The notes under the pieces were generated by a model. The model was not told the DNA's origin. It made no database searches and was given only the letters and a program-made list of their open reading frames with translations. Shown one piece after another: positions 40,834-49,908 of a stretch of 64,000 nucleotides of DNA. A program made the translations under genes and the position numbers. Source of the DNA: Nocardioides pinisoli (lineage in GTDB: Bacteria; Actinomycetota; Actinomycetes; Propionibacteriales; Nocardioidaceae); NCBI RefSeq assembly GCF_024199985.1, contig NZ_JANARS010000002.1, forward strand, positions 248,001 through 312,000. The letters run 5' to 3'. Every line of letters begins with the position of its first letter. Positions within the stretch are counted from its first letter, which is position 1.

Positions 40834-42230
40834 TCGAGATGACCCTCGACGAGATCGCCGCCGTCGTCGGCGGCACCGCCCACGGCCGGGCGGTCGTCAG
40901 CGGTGGCGCGTTCGTCGACACCCGGACGCCGGAGGAGGGTGGGCTGTTCGTGGCGATCGCCGGCGAGCGCGTCGACGGCCACGACCTGGCCGCGGCCGCC
41001 GGTGCGGCCGGTGCGGCCGCCGTGCTGGGCAGCCGACCCACCGAGCTGCCCACCGTCGTGGTCGACGACACGGTCGCAGCACTCGGTCTGCTCGCCCGCC
41101 ACGTCGTCGACCGGCTGCCTGACGCCGTGGTGCTCGCGATGACCGGCTCGCAGGGCAAGACCGGCACCAAGGACTACCTGGCCCACCTGCTCTCGGAGGC
41201 CGGGCCGACGATCGCCACGCGTGGCAACTTCAACAACGAGCTCGGCGTGCCGCTGACGGTGCTGCGCGCGACCCCCGACACCCGCTACCTCGTGGTCGAG
41301 ATGGGCGCACGGGGGGTCGGCCACATCGCCGACCTGTGCGCGATCGCCCCGCCGCGCGTCGCCGCCGTGCTCAACGTCGGCACCGCCCACATCGGCGAGT
41401 TCGGCAGCCGCGAGGCGATCGCAGCGGCCAAGGGGGAGATCGTCGAGGCGCTGCCCGCCGACGGCACCGCCGTGCTCAACGCCGACGACGCGCTGGTCGC
41501 CGCCATGGCGACCCGCACGACCGCGCAGGTCGTCACCTTCGGCGAAGCCGCCGACGGCCGAGTCCCCGACGTCGCCGTCAGCGAGGTCACCACCGACGAG
41601 CTGGGCCGGCAGTCCTTCGAGCTGGCCCACCGCGGCTCCGGCGCGACCGTCCACCTCGGCCAGGTCGGCGCCTTCCAGTGGCGCAACGCCGCCGCGGCCG
41701 CCGCGATGGCCCTCGCGGCCGGGCTCGACCTCGACACCGTCGCCGACTCCCTCGCCGACGCCGTGCCGGCCAGCCGCTGGCGGATGGAGCTGACCGAGCG
41801 CTCCGACGGTCTCGTCGTGCTCAACGACGCCTACAACGCCAACCCCGAGTCGATGCGGGCCGCGCTCGAGACCCTCGCGGGCATCGGCGCCGACACGGGA
41901 CGACGTACGGTCGCCGTGCTGGGCGAGATGCTCGAGCTCGGCGACGGAGCAGCCCAGGCCCACCGATCGGTCGGGGACTACGCCGCCCGCGTCGGGGTCG
42001 ACGTGCTGCTGGTCGTCGGCGACGAGGCGGCCGGGATCGCCGAGGGGTTCGCGTCCGTCGGAGGTGGGGGAGTGAGCACCACCACAGCGGGGCGTGACGA
42101 GGCGGCCGACTGGCTGCGGCACAATGTCTCGGCTGCTGATGTCGTCCTGGTGAAGGCATCACGGGGGGCGGCGCTCGAACTGATCGCCGACGACCTCATC
42201 GGTTGCGGCAAGGAAGGAAGCACCGCATGA
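40830..42230 (+). CDS. murF: UDP-MurNAc-tripeptide: D-Ala-D-Ala ligase MurF
   Basis: A 466-residue ATP-dependent ligase that adds D-Ala-D-Ala to complete the pentapeptide. The ATP motif reads MTGSQGKTGTKDYLAHLL. ATRGNFNNELGVPLTVL, VEMGARGVGHIADLC and VLNDAYNANPESMRAALETLA are MurF-specific blocks. ATG 40830 overlaps the murE stop, and its own stop overlaps mraY, so the trio is translationally coupled. Confidence 0.97.
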   Translation: MIEMTLDEIAAVVGGTAHGRAVVSGGAFVDTRTPEEGGLFVAIAGERVDGHDLAAAAGAAGAAAVLGSRPTELPTVVVDDTVAALGLLARHVVDRLPDAVVLAMTGSQGKTGTKDYLAHLLSEAGPTIATRGNFNNELGVPLTVLRATPDTRYLVVEMGARGVGHIADLCAIAPPRVAAVLNVGTAHIGEFGSREAIAAAKGEIVEALPADGTAVLNADDALVAAMATRTTAQVVTFGEAADGRVPDVAVSEVTTDELGRQSFELAHRGSGATVHLGQVGAFQWRNAAAAAAMALAAGLDLDTVADSLADAVPASRWRMELTERSDGLVVLNDAYNANPESMRAALETLAGIGADTGRRTVAVLGEMLELGDGAAQAHRSVGDYAARVGVDVLLVVGDEAAGIAEGFASVGGGGVSTTTAGRDEAADWLRHNVSAADVVLVKASRGAALELIADDLIGCGKEGSTA

Positions 42231-43339
42231 GAGCCATCCTGTTCGGAGGAGGCCTCTCCCTGCTCATCTCCCTACTCGGCACGCGCTACGCGATCAGGTT
42301 CTTCACGCGGCAGGGATTCGGCCAGCCGATCCGCGACGACGGACCCACCACCCACCACATCAAGCGCGGCACGCCGACGATGGGCGGCGCCGTGGTCGTG
42401 CTCGCGACCGTCGTCGGCTACTTCGCCGCCAAGCTGATCACCGGTCAGGCCCCGACCGCCTCGGCGCTGCTGCTGCTCTTCCTGCTCGTCGGGCTCGGCG
42501 GGGTCGGCTTCCTCGACGACTTCCTCAAGGTGAGTCGCCAGCACAGCACCGGCCTGCGCAGCCGCGCCAAGATGATCGGCCAGACGGTCGTCGCGATCAT
42601 CTTCGGCGTCCTGGCGCTCTCGCCCGCGCTGGAGGACGAGCGCGGCTGGCGTCCGGCGTCGGACCACATCTCGTTCATCCGCGACTACGAGCGGTTCGCG
42701 TTGCCCGCCGTGCTGGTCCTGCTGCTGATCTGGTTCATCGTGACCGGCTTCAGCAACGCGGTGAACCTCGCCGACGGCCTCGACGGCCTGGCGACCGGAG
42801 CGTCGATCCTGATCTTCGCCGCCTACACGCTGGTGAACATCTGGCAGAACAGCCAGTCGTGCGCGCTCGAGGCCGGGCCCAAGTGCTACGAGGTCCGCGA
42901 CCCGCTCGACCTGGCGGTCGTGGCCGCCGCCCTCACCGGTGCCTGCTTCGGGTTCCTCTGGTGGAACGCGTCGCCGGCGCAGATCATCCTCGGCGACACC
43001 GGGTCCCTCGCCCTGGGTGGTGCGATGGCCGGCTTCGCGATCATGACCCGCACCGAGCTGCTGCTGCTGATCATCGGCGGCCTCTTCGTGGTCATCACGC
43101 TCTCGGTGATGATCCAGGTCTCCGTCTTCAAGGCCAGCCGTGCGAGCGGGCTGTTCCGCAGCATCTTCAAGGTCCAGGCGGGTCACCGCGTCTTCCGGAT
43201 GACGCCGTTGCACCACCACTTCGAGATGCTCGGCTGGGAGCAGGTGACGATCGTGATCCGCTTCTGGATCGTCACCGGCCTGGCCGTCGCCACCGGCCTC
43301 GGCATCTTCTACGCCGAGTGGGTCGCCGGGATCGGATGA
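42227..43339 (+). CDS. mraY: Phospho-MurNAc-pentapeptide transferase MraY
   Basis: A 370-residue integral membrane enzyme with about ten helices that makes lipid I from undecaprenyl phosphate. Catalytic blocks: [46 protein letters not shown] and [15 protein letters not shown]. The start ATG 42227 overlaps the murF stop (ATGA) and is preceded by AGGAAGGA. An in-frame start 24 bases earlier is unlikely since the first helix would be preceded by a basic extension. Confidence 0.97.
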   Translation: MRAILFGGGLSLLISLLGTRYAIRFFTRQGFGQPIRDDGPTTHHIKRGTPTMGGAVVVLATVVGYFAAKLITGQAPTASALLLLFLLVGLGGVGFLDDFLKVSRQHSTGLRSRAKMIGQTVVAIIFGVLALSPALEDERGWRPASDHISFIRDYERFALPAVLVLLLIWFIVTGFSNAVNLADGLDGLATGASILIFAAYTLVNIWQNSQSCALEAGPKCYEVRDPLDLAVVAAALTGACFGFLWWNASPAQIILGDTGSLALGGAMAGFAIMTRTELLLLIIGGLFVVITLSVMIQVSVFKASRASGLFRSIFKVQAGHRVFRMTPLHHHFEMLGWEQVTIVIRFWIVTGLAVATGLGIFYAEWVAGIG

Positions 43340-43349
43340 CCACGCCACG

Positions 43350-44867
43350 ATGACACCTGACATCGAGCAGCTCGGCCGCACCAGCGACTGGTCCGGCGTA
43401 CGCGTCGTCGTCGCCGGGTTCGGGGTGTCCGGCTTCGCCGCCGCCGACAACCTGCTCTTCCTCGGCGCGCAGGTGACGGCGCTCGACGAGTCCACCAGCG
43501 AGGAGAAGGCCGAGAAGGCGCAGCTCCTCGAGACGCTGGGCGCGACCGTCCGGCTGGAGCCGGGCGCGACCGCCGTGCTGCCCGACGACGTCGACCTCGT
43601 GGTCACCTCGCCGGGCTGGAAGCCGACCGCCCCGCTCCTGGCGCAGGCGGTCGAGCGCGGCATCCCGGTGTGGGGCGAGGTCGAGCTGGCGTGGCGCCTG
43701 CGCGACCCCGAGGACCCGGCGCCGTGGCTCGCCGTCACCGGCACCAACGGCAAGACCACGACGGTGCAGATGCTGGAGTCGATCCTCGTCGCCGCCGGCC
43801 TCCGCGCCGTCGCGGTCGGCAACGTCGGGCGCCCGATCGTCGAGGCCGTGATGGACCCCGAGCCCTACGACGTCCTGGCCGTCGAGCTCTCCAGCTTCCA
43901 GCTCCACTACACCCGCTCGATGTCGGCCGAGTCGGCCGTCGTCCTCAACATCGCCGAGGACCACCTCGACTGGTACGACGACGAGCCGGGCGCGGGCGTC
44001 GAGCCGGGCGCCCGGACGGGCATGGAGGTCTACGCCGCCGACAAGGCGCGCGTCTACGAGGGCGTGCAGCGTGCGTGCGTCTACAACCTCGCCGACCCCG
44101 CCACCGAGGACATGGTCCGCGAGGCCGACGTCGTCGAGGGCGCGCGGGCCGTCGGGTTCACGCTCGGCACGCCCTCGCCCGGCAGCCTCGGAGTCGTCGA
44201 GGACCTCCTCGTCGACCGCGCGTTCATCGAGGAGCGTGCGACCAGCGCCGCCGAGCTCTGCACGCTGGGCGACCTCGCCTCGCCCGCCCCCCACTTCGTC
44301 GCCAACGCCCTGGCCGCCGCCGCGCTGGCCCGCGCCCACGGCGTCAGCCAGCAGGCGGTGCGCGACGGACTGCGCGCCTTCCGCCCCGACGGCCACCGCA
44401 TCGCCCACGTCGCGGAGGCCGCCGGCGTCACGTGGATCGACGACTCCAAGGCCACCAACCCCCACGCCGCGCAGTCCTCGCTGTCCGCCTACGACGACGT
44501 CGTCTGGATCGCGGGCGGGCTCGCCAAGGGCGCCCGCTTCGACGACCTCGTCATCGCGGTCCGAGGCCGCCTGCGCGGCGTCGTGCTGCTGGGCCGGGAC
44601 CGCCAGGTCGTGGCCGACGCACTTTCGCGACACGCGCCCGATGTGCCGGTCATCGATGTGGGGGCCGACGAGACTGGGGACCCGATGGAGCGCGTGGTCG
44701 ACGCGGCCGCCGGGCTCGCCAGGTCCGGTGACACGGTGTTGCTGGCGCCGGGGTGCGCCTCCATGGACATGTTCGCCAACTACGGCGCCCGCGGCGACGC
44801 GTTCGCGGCCGCCGTCCACGCACACATCGCCCGCACCGACCAGCCCGACCAGCCCGACAGCGACTAG
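43350..44867 (+). CDS. murD: UDP-MurNAc-L-alanine: D-glutamate ligase MurD
   Basis: A 505-residue Mur ligase adding D-glutamate. An N-terminal Rossmann-like fold binds UDP-MurNAc-Ala ([17 protein letters not shown]). ATP loop [15 protein letters not shown], then [20 protein letters not shown], and [17 protein letters not shown] with the C-terminal domain binding Glu. At 505 residues it is longer than the E. coli enzyme, partly through an Ala/Gly/Glu-rich loop around [13 protein letters not shown]. It begins ten bases after mraY. Confidence 0.96.
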   Translation: MTPDIEQLGRTSDWSGVRVVVAGFGVSGFAAADNLLFLGAQVTALDESTSEEKAEKAQLLETLGATVRLEPGATAVLPDDVDLVVTSPGWKPTAPLLAQAVERGIPVWGEVELAWRLRDPEDPAPWLAVTGTNGKTTTVQMLESILVAAGLRAVAVGNVGRPIVEAVMDPEPYDVLAVELSSFQLHYTRSMSAESAVVLNIAEDHLDWYDDEPGAGVEPGARTGMEVYAADKARVYEGVQRACVYNLADPATEDMVREADVVEGARAVGFTLGTPSPGSLGVVEDLLVDRAFIEERATSAAELCTLGDLASPAPHFVANALAAAALARAHGVSQQAVRDGLRAFRPDGHRIAHVAEAAGVTWIDDSKATNPHAAQSSLSAYDDVVWIAGGLAKGARFDDLVIAVRGRLRGVVLLGRDRQVVADALSRHAPDVPVIDVGADETGDPMERVVDAAAGLARSGDTVLLAPGCASMDMFANYGARGDAFAAAVHAHIARTDQPDQPDSD

Positions 44868-44896
44868 CAGCCACCGACCCGAGGGGAGCCGCGACG

Positions 44897-46207
44897 ATGA
44901 CCACCGTCAACCCCGGAGGAGTCGGGCTGGACGCCGGCCCGGGCCCGTCCCTCGACCCGCAGCCCGAGCAGGGTGACGGCTCGACCGCGGCCGGACGTCC
45001 GCCGCTGGGGTCGGGGCTCGTCGCGGGGTGGCGGTCGGTCCGCGACGCGCTCGACAAGCCGCTCGCGTCCTACTACCTCCTGCTCGGGTCGTCGGCGCTG
45101 CTGCTCACCATCGGCGTGATCATGGTGCTCAGCGCGTCCAGCGTGCGGTCCTACCTCACCTACGACGACTCCTACGCCGTGGTGAAGCGGCAGCTGCTCT
45201 GGGTGGTCCTCGGGGTCCCCGCCGCCTGGGTGGCGTCCCGGATCCCCGTGCGGCACGTCCGCCGGCTCGCCTACCCCGGCTTCCTGGTCGCCCTGGTGCT
45301 GCTCGGCCTCGTCGCCCAGTTCGGCGTGCTCATCAACGGCAACAAGAACTGGCTCGCCCTCGGCCCGGTCAACATCCAGCCCGCCGAGATCGCCAAGCTC
45401 GCGATCGTGCTGTGGGCCGCCAACATCTACGCCCACAAGGAGCGCCGCCTGCGCGAGCTGCACCACCTGCTGGTGCCGGTCGTGCCCGGGCTCTTCGCCG
45501 TCATCGGCCTCGTGCTGGTCGGCCGCGACCTCGGCACCGCGATGGTGCTGGCGGCGATCCTCCTCGGGATGCTCTGGGTGGTCGGCGCGCCCCTGCGGCT
45601 CTTCGGGCTCAGCCTGTCCGTGCTCGGCGTGGCCGCCGTCGCGCTGGCCGCCACCGACCCGGAGCGGCTCGAGCGGATCACCCACTTCACCGACCCGTTC
45701 AAGGACTACACCGACGCGGGCTGGCAGCCCGCCCACGGGCTCTACGCCCTGTCGAGCGGCGGCTGGTTCGGCCAGGGCATCGGTGCCTCGACCCAGAAGT
45801 GGGGCGACCTGCCCGAGGCGCACACCGACTTCATCTTCGCCGTGCTCGGCGAGGAGCTCGGCCTCGTCGGCACCCTGCTCGTCATCGGGCTCTTCTTCAC
45901 CATCGCCTACGCCGCCGTCCGGGTCGCGCTCAGCACCGAGGACCCGTTCGTCCGCTACGCCACCTTCGGCATCGTGGTGTGGCTGCTCGGCCAGATGATG
46001 ATCAACGTCGGCATGGTGCTCGCCGTCCTGCCGGTCATCGGCATCCCGCTCCCGATCGTGTCCTACGGCGGATCGGCCCTGCTGCCCTCGCTCGTGGCCC
46101 TCGGCCTCGTGATCGGCTTCGCGCGCCGCGAGCCCGAGGCGGCGGCCGCGCTGGCGGCACGCCGACGCAACCGCTCCGCCGGTCTGTCCGCGGGTCGCGC
46201 TCGCTAG
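44897..46207 (+). CDS. ftsW: Septal peptidoglycan glycosyltransferase FtsW (SEDS family)
   Basis: A 436-residue protein with a cytoplasmic Gly/Pro/Asp-rich start of about 55 residues and ten helices. SEDS signatures: NGNKNWLALGPVNIQPAEIAK, LVGRDLGTAMVL, DFIFAVLGEELGLVG (the catalytic acidic loop region) and GIPLPIVSYGGSALL. It polymerises lipid II at the septum together with FtsI. ATG 44897 has GAGGGGAG upstream. The stop TAG is part of a TAGATT box before murG. Confidence 0.95.
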   Translation: MTTVNPGGVGLDAGPGPSLDPQPEQGDGSTAAGRPPLGSGLVAGWRSVRDALDKPLASYYLLLGSSALLLTIGVIMVLSASSVRSYLTYDDSYAVVKRQLLWVVLGVPAAWVASRIPVRHVRRLAYPGFLVALVLLGLVAQFGVLINGNKNWLALGPVNIQPAEIAKLAIVLWAANIYAHKERRLRELHHLLVPVVPGLFAVIGLVLVGRDLGTAMVLAAILLGMLWVVGAPLRLFGLSLSVLGVAAVALAATDPERLERITHFTDPFKDYTDAGWQPAHGLYALSSGGWFGQGIGASTQKWGDLPEAHTDFIFAVLGEELGLVGTLLVIGLFFTIAYAAVRVALSTEDPFVRYATFGIVVWLLGQMMINVGMVLAVLPVIGIPLPIVSYGGSALLPSLVALGLVIGFARREPEAAAALAARRRNRSAGLSAGRAR

Positions 46208-46210
46208 ATT
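46205..46210 (+). promoter_or_regulatory. -10-like box before murG
   Basis: TAGATT, overlapping the ftsW stop, eight bases before ATG 46219. murG has no ribosome binding site, so either leaderless transcription or coupling to ftsW drives it. Confidence 0.35.
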
Positions 46211-46218
46211 TGCCCCCG

Positions 46219-47298
46219 ATGCGCGTTCTCCTCGCCGGCGGCGGCTCCGCCGGCCACACCTCGCCCCTGCTCGCCACCGCCGACGCCCTGCGCCGGCTCG
46301 ACCCGTCGACCCAGATCACCTGCCTCGGCACCCGCGAGGGGCTCGAGGCCCGGCTCGTCCCCGAGGCCGGGCTGCCGCTCGAGATCGTGCCGCGCGTCCC
46401 GCTCCCGCGCCGACCCGGCCCCGACCTGCTCCGTACGCCGACCCGCCTGCGCGCCGCGCGCGCCGCCGCCCTCGAGGTGGTCGACCGGGTGCGTCCCGAC
46501 GTGGTCGTCGGGTTCGGCGGCTACGTCTCCGTCCCGGCCTACCTCGCCGCCCGCAAGCGCGGCGTGCCGATCGTCGTCCACGAGGGCAACGCGATCCCCG
46601 GCATCGCCAACAAGCTCGGCGCCCGCATGACCACGCACGTCGCGACCAGCTTCCCCGGCACCGACCTGCCGCGCGCCGTCTGCACCGGCCTGCCCGTCCG
46701 CCGGCTCATCTCGACGATGGACCGGGGAGCGCTGCGGGCCGAGGCGCTCGCCACCTTCGGCCTGCGCGACGACCTGCCCACGCTCCTGGTGACCGGCGGC
46801 TCGCAGGGGGCGGCGCGGATCAACGCCGCCGTCTCCGGGGCGGCGCCCGCCCTCGCCGCGGCCGGCGTGCAGGTGCTGCACGTCGTCGGGCCCAAGCACG
46901 AGGTCACCATCGCGGCGAGCGAGGTGCCCTACGTCGCGCTCAACTACGTCGACCGGATGGACCTGGCCTACGCCGCCGCCGACGCGGTGCTGTGCCGCTC
47001 CGGCAGCAACACCGTCACCGAGGTCTCCGGCGTCGGGCTGCCGGCGATCTACGTGCCGCTGCCGATCGGCAACGGCGAGCAGGCGCTCAACGCCCGCCCC
47101 GTCGTCGACGCCGGCGGCGGGCTGCTCGTCTCCGACGCCGCGCTGACGCCCGAGTGGGTCGCGGCCAGCGTGCCCGGGCTGCTCCACGACCCCGAGCGGC
47201 TCGCCGCCATGGGAGCCGCGGCCACCGGCGTCATCCCGCTCGACGCGGACGAGAAGCTGGCCCGGCTCGTCCTCGACGCAGGGGGCGCACGCCCGTGA
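46219..47298 (+). CDS. murG: UDP-GlcNAc: lipid I GlcNAc transferase MurG
   Basis: A 359-residue peripheral membrane glycosyltransferase (GT-B fold) making lipid II. Blocks: VLLAGGGSAGHTSPLLA (G loop 1), VVVGFGGYVSVPAYLAARKRG, VVHEGNAIPGIANK (the usual HEQN reads HEGN), VTGGSQGAARIN, CRSGSNTVTEVSGVGLPAIYVPLPI and NGEQALNA. ATG 46219 begins the first strand. Its stop overlaps murC (GTGA). Confidence 0.96.
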   Translation: MRVLLAGGGSAGHTSPLLATADALRRLDPSTQITCLGTREGLEARLVPEAGLPLEIVPRVPLPRRPGPDLLRTPTRLRAARAAALEVVDRVRPDVVVGFGGYVSVPAYLAARKRGVPIVVHEGNAIPGIANKLGARMTTHVATSFPGTDLPRAVCTGLPVRRLISTMDRGALRAEALATFGLRDDLPTLLVTGGSQGAARINAAVSGAAPALAAAGVQVLHVVGPKHEVTIAASEVPYVALNYVDRMDLAYAAADAVLCRSGSNTVTEVSGVGLPAIYVPLPIGNGEQALNARPVVDAGGGLLVSDAALTPEWVAASVPGLLHDPERLAAMGAAATGVIPLDADEKLARLVLDAGGARP

Positions 47299-48707
47299 GG
47301 ATCCCGGTCCCCGACGAGGTGCTGCCCGCCGCCGAGCTCGGACGGGTGCACTGCGTCGGCATCGGCGGCGCGGGCATCTCCGCGATCGCCCGCATCATGG
47401 CGCGGCGCGGCATCGCGGTCACCGGCAGCGACGACCACGACACGCCGTTCCTGCCCGCCCTGCGCGAGCTCGGCGTGACGTGCCACCTCGGCTACGACGC
47501 CGCCCGCGTCGGTGACGCGGACACGCTCGTGGTGACGACCGCGGCACGTGAGGACAACCCCGAGGTCCTCGAGGCCCGCCGCCGAGGCCTGCGGATCCTG
47601 CCCCGCTCGGCCGGGCTCGCCGCCGTGATGGCCGGCTCCCGCGTCCTCGCCGTGGCCGGCACCCACGGCAAGACGACGACAACGGGGCTGCTCACCTCCG
47701 CGCTGCTCGCGGCCGGCGTCGATCCGTCGTACGCCGTCGGGGGCGTGCTGACCGCCACCGGCCGCAACGCCGACGCCGGGGCCGACGACCTGTTCGTCGC
47801 CGAGGCCGACGAGAGCGACGGCGCCTTCCTGCACTACCGGCCCCACGCGGCGATCGTCACCAACGTCGAGGCCGACCACCTCGACAACTGGGGCACCGAG
47901 GAGGCCTACCACCGTGCCTTCGAGGACTTCGCCGACACGATCGACCGCGACGGCTTCCTCGTCTGCGTGGTCGACGACCCCGGCGCCGCCCGGCTCGCGG
48001 AGCTGGCCCGCGCGCGCGGCCTCGACGTCGTGACGGTGGGGGAGTCGTCCGCCGCCGACGTGCGCATCCACGACCTGACGCTCGCCGGCTCCACGTCGAC
48101 GTGCCGCGTCACCCGCGGCGACGACGACCTCGGTGAGCTGCGGCTGCGCATCCCCGGTCGCCACTACGTCCTCGACGCGGTGGCCGCGCTGGCCATGGGC
48201 CTGCGCCTCGGCCTGCCCGCCGACGCCCTCGCCGAGGGCCTGGGCGGCTTCACGGGGACGGGCCGACGGATGGAGCTCAAGGGCGAGGTGGGCGGGGTAC
48301 GCGTCTACGACTCCTACGCCCACCACCCCGTCGAGATCCGCGGTGACCTCGAGGCGGCGCGCGCGCTCGCCGGCGACGGCCGCGTCGTCGCCGCCTTCCA
48401 GCCCCACCTCGTCTCGCGCACCCGCATCTTCGGCGAGGCGATGGGCCGCGAGCTCGGCGCCGCCGACGAGGTCGTCGTGCTCGACGTCTACGTCGCCCGC
48501 GAGGACCCCGATCCGGAGGTCACCGGACTGCTCGTCGCTGACGCCGTGCCCCTGCCGGTCCAGCACGTGACCTACGTCGACGGGCTGGGCGCCGCCGCCC
48601 AGGCCCTCGCCGAGCGTGCGCGCCCCGGCGACCTGGTCATCACCCTCGGCGCGGGCGACATCACCGGCGTCGGGCCGCGGGTGCTCGACCTGCTCGGGGG
48701 TGGCTGA
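47295..48707 (+). CDS. murC: UDP-MurNAc: L-alanine ligase MurC
   Basis: A 470-residue cytosolic Mur ligase adding the first stem-peptide residue. HCVGIGGAGISAIARIMARRG binds the UDP sugar. AVAGTHGKTTTTGLLTSAL is the ATP loop, FVAEADESDGAFL and NVEADHLDNW follow, and VYDSYAHHPVEIRGDL is the C-terminal signature. GTG 47295 overlaps the murG stop; ftsQ follows immediately. Confidence 0.97.
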   Translation: MRIPVPDEVLPAAELGRVHCVGIGGAGISAIARIMARRGIAVTGSDDHDTPFLPALRELGVTCHLGYDAARVGDADTLVVTTAAREDNPEVLEARRRGLRILPRSAGLAAVMAGSRVLAVAGTHGKTTTTGLLTSALLAAGVDPSYAVGGVLTATGRNADAGADDLFVAEADESDGAFLHYRPHAAIVTNVEADHLDNWGTEEAYHRAFEDFADTIDRDGFLVCVVDDPGAARLAELARARGLDVVTVGESSAADVRIHDLTLAGSTSTCRVTRGDDDLGELRLRIPGRHYVLDAVAALAMGLRLGLPADALAEGLGGFTGTGRRMELKGEVGGVRVYDSYAHHPVEIRGDLEAARALAGDGRVVAAFQPHLVSRTRIFGEAMGRELGAADEVVVLDVYVAREDPDPEVTGLLVADAVPLPVQHVTYVDGLGAAAQALAERARPGDLVITLGAGDITGVGPRVLDLLGGG

Positions 48708-49658
48708 GTGGATCGCGAGGTGCCGGGGCCGGGCCCACGCGACCCGGGCAGCCTCACCAGCACCAGCACCGGCACCGGCCGCGACGCGCACGGCGAGGCA
48801 GGCACCGCCGAGGCGAGCAGTGGTCGGCCGGACGAGCGTCCGGCCGGCGAGCGGACGGGGCAGCAGACGGGGCAGCAGACGGGTCAGCAGACCAGCAGCC
48901 AGGCGGACAAGCAGGCAGGGCGTCAGGCCAGGTCGGCGCGCCGCACGCGCCGCCGCTTCGCCCGACGGCAGTGGGCCCGTCGCTGGTTGTCGCTGCGCTA
49001 CGTCGTGGCGCTGCTGCTCGTCGTGGCGCTGATCGCCACGTCGGTCCACCTCGTCTTCTTCTCCACCAGGCTGCAGGTCAAGCGGGTCGAGGTCGTCGGC
49101 AACAGCCTGCTGAGCGACGGCCGGGTCCGTGAGGTCGCCGACGTCCCCCTGGGCGACCAGCTCGCCCTCGTCGACCTCGACCGTGCCGACGCACGCGTCG
49201 GCGCGCTCGCCGAGGTGGCGTCCGTCGACGTCACCCGCACCTGGCCCGACAGCGTGCGGATCTCGGTGGTCGAGCGCACCGCGGTGGCGGTGGTGGAGCT
49301 GGCCGGCCGGCTCCGCGGCCTCGACGCCGACGGCGTGGTCTTCCGCGACTACGAGACCGTCCCCCGGGGCATGCCGCGCGTGCGTCCCGGGACCGAAGCC
49401 GGCACCGACGCGCTGCGCGAGGCGGCCACCGTGGTGAGCGCCCTGCCCGACGACCTGGCGACCCGGGTCGACCACGTCGAGGTCGCCACCGTCGACCAGA
49501 TCACCCTCGTCATGCGCGACCAGCGCGAGGTCCTGTGGGGGAGCGCGGAGGAGTCGGAGCTGAAGGCCCAGGTGGTCGACAAGCTGCTGGCCGCGCAGCG
49601 GGCGCCCTACTACGACGTCAGCGTCCCCGGCAACCCGACCTACCGCACCACTCCCTGA
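48708..49658 (+). CDS. ftsQ: Divisome protein FtsQ/DivIB
   Basis: A 316-residue bitopic protein. The cytoplasmic N-terminus is about 100 residues of Gly/Thr/Gln/Arg-rich sequence including three TGQQ repeats (a 12-bp DNA microrepeat at 48855-48890), then ARRTRRRFARRQW. One helix follows (VVALLLVVALIATSVHLVFF), then a POTRA domain (VKRVEVVGNSLLSDGRVREVA) and the FtsQ beta domain. It links FtsL/FtsB to the Z ring. GTG 48708 directly follows the murC stop. Confidence 0.92.
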   Translation: MDREVPGPGPRDPGSLTSTSTGTGRDAHGEAGTAEASSGRPDERPAGERTGQQTGQQTGQQTSSQADKQAGRQARSARRTRRRFARRQWARRWLSLRYVVALLLVVALIATSVHLVFFSTRLQVKRVEVVGNSLLSDGRVREVADVPLGDQLALVDLDRADARVGALAEVASVDVTRTWPDSVRISVVERTAVAVVELAGRLRGLDADGVVFRDYETVPRGMPRVRPGTEAGTDALREAATVVSALPDDLATRVDHVEVATVDQITLVMRDQREVLWGSAEESELKAQVVDKLLAAQRAPYYDVSVPGNPTYRTTP

Positions 49659-49794
49659 CACACCACGCCCTGACGCACCGCGCCTCGTCCCGCCGAGCCG
49701 GGTGCGCCAGAAATTCTTCACCGACACGCGCCGCGTGGGCGTGTCCGGCGGCGATTCACGCCGCCCGGTGCCTAGTGTCTGGCGAAAGGCGAGG

Positions 49795-49832
49795 TTGACA
49801 TAACTATAACCCTCAGGCTCACGGTTAGGGTT
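49795..49832 (+). promoter_or_regulatory. ftsZ upstream promoter/operator region
   Basis: TTGACA (49795-49800) and the inverted repeat AACCCT (49808-49813) - 13 bases - AGGGTT (49827-49832) with TAGGGT at 49826-49831. The spacing TTGACA to TAGGGT is 25 bp, so they are not a standard pair. An additional TAGTGT lies at 49773-49778. The 250-bp gap before ftsZ therefore probably holds more than one promoter, plus a leader with GAGAAAGG as ribosome binding site. Confidence 0.55.
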
Positions 49833-49908
49833 CCGCAGAGCCGCGGAGGGTGCAGCACCCTCGTCCCCGAGACTTCACACAGACCCACTCGAGAAAGGCC
49901 CCGGAGCC

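Noticed and set aside
42272..43822. 516-codon antisense frame across mraY and murD
   Set aside because: Charged low-complexity shadow of two well-defined Mur genes; no start signal.
48855..48893. 12-bp microrepeat in ftsQ as a phase-variable switch
   Set aside because: The period is a multiple of three, so changes only add or remove four residues in a disordered cytoplasmic stretch.
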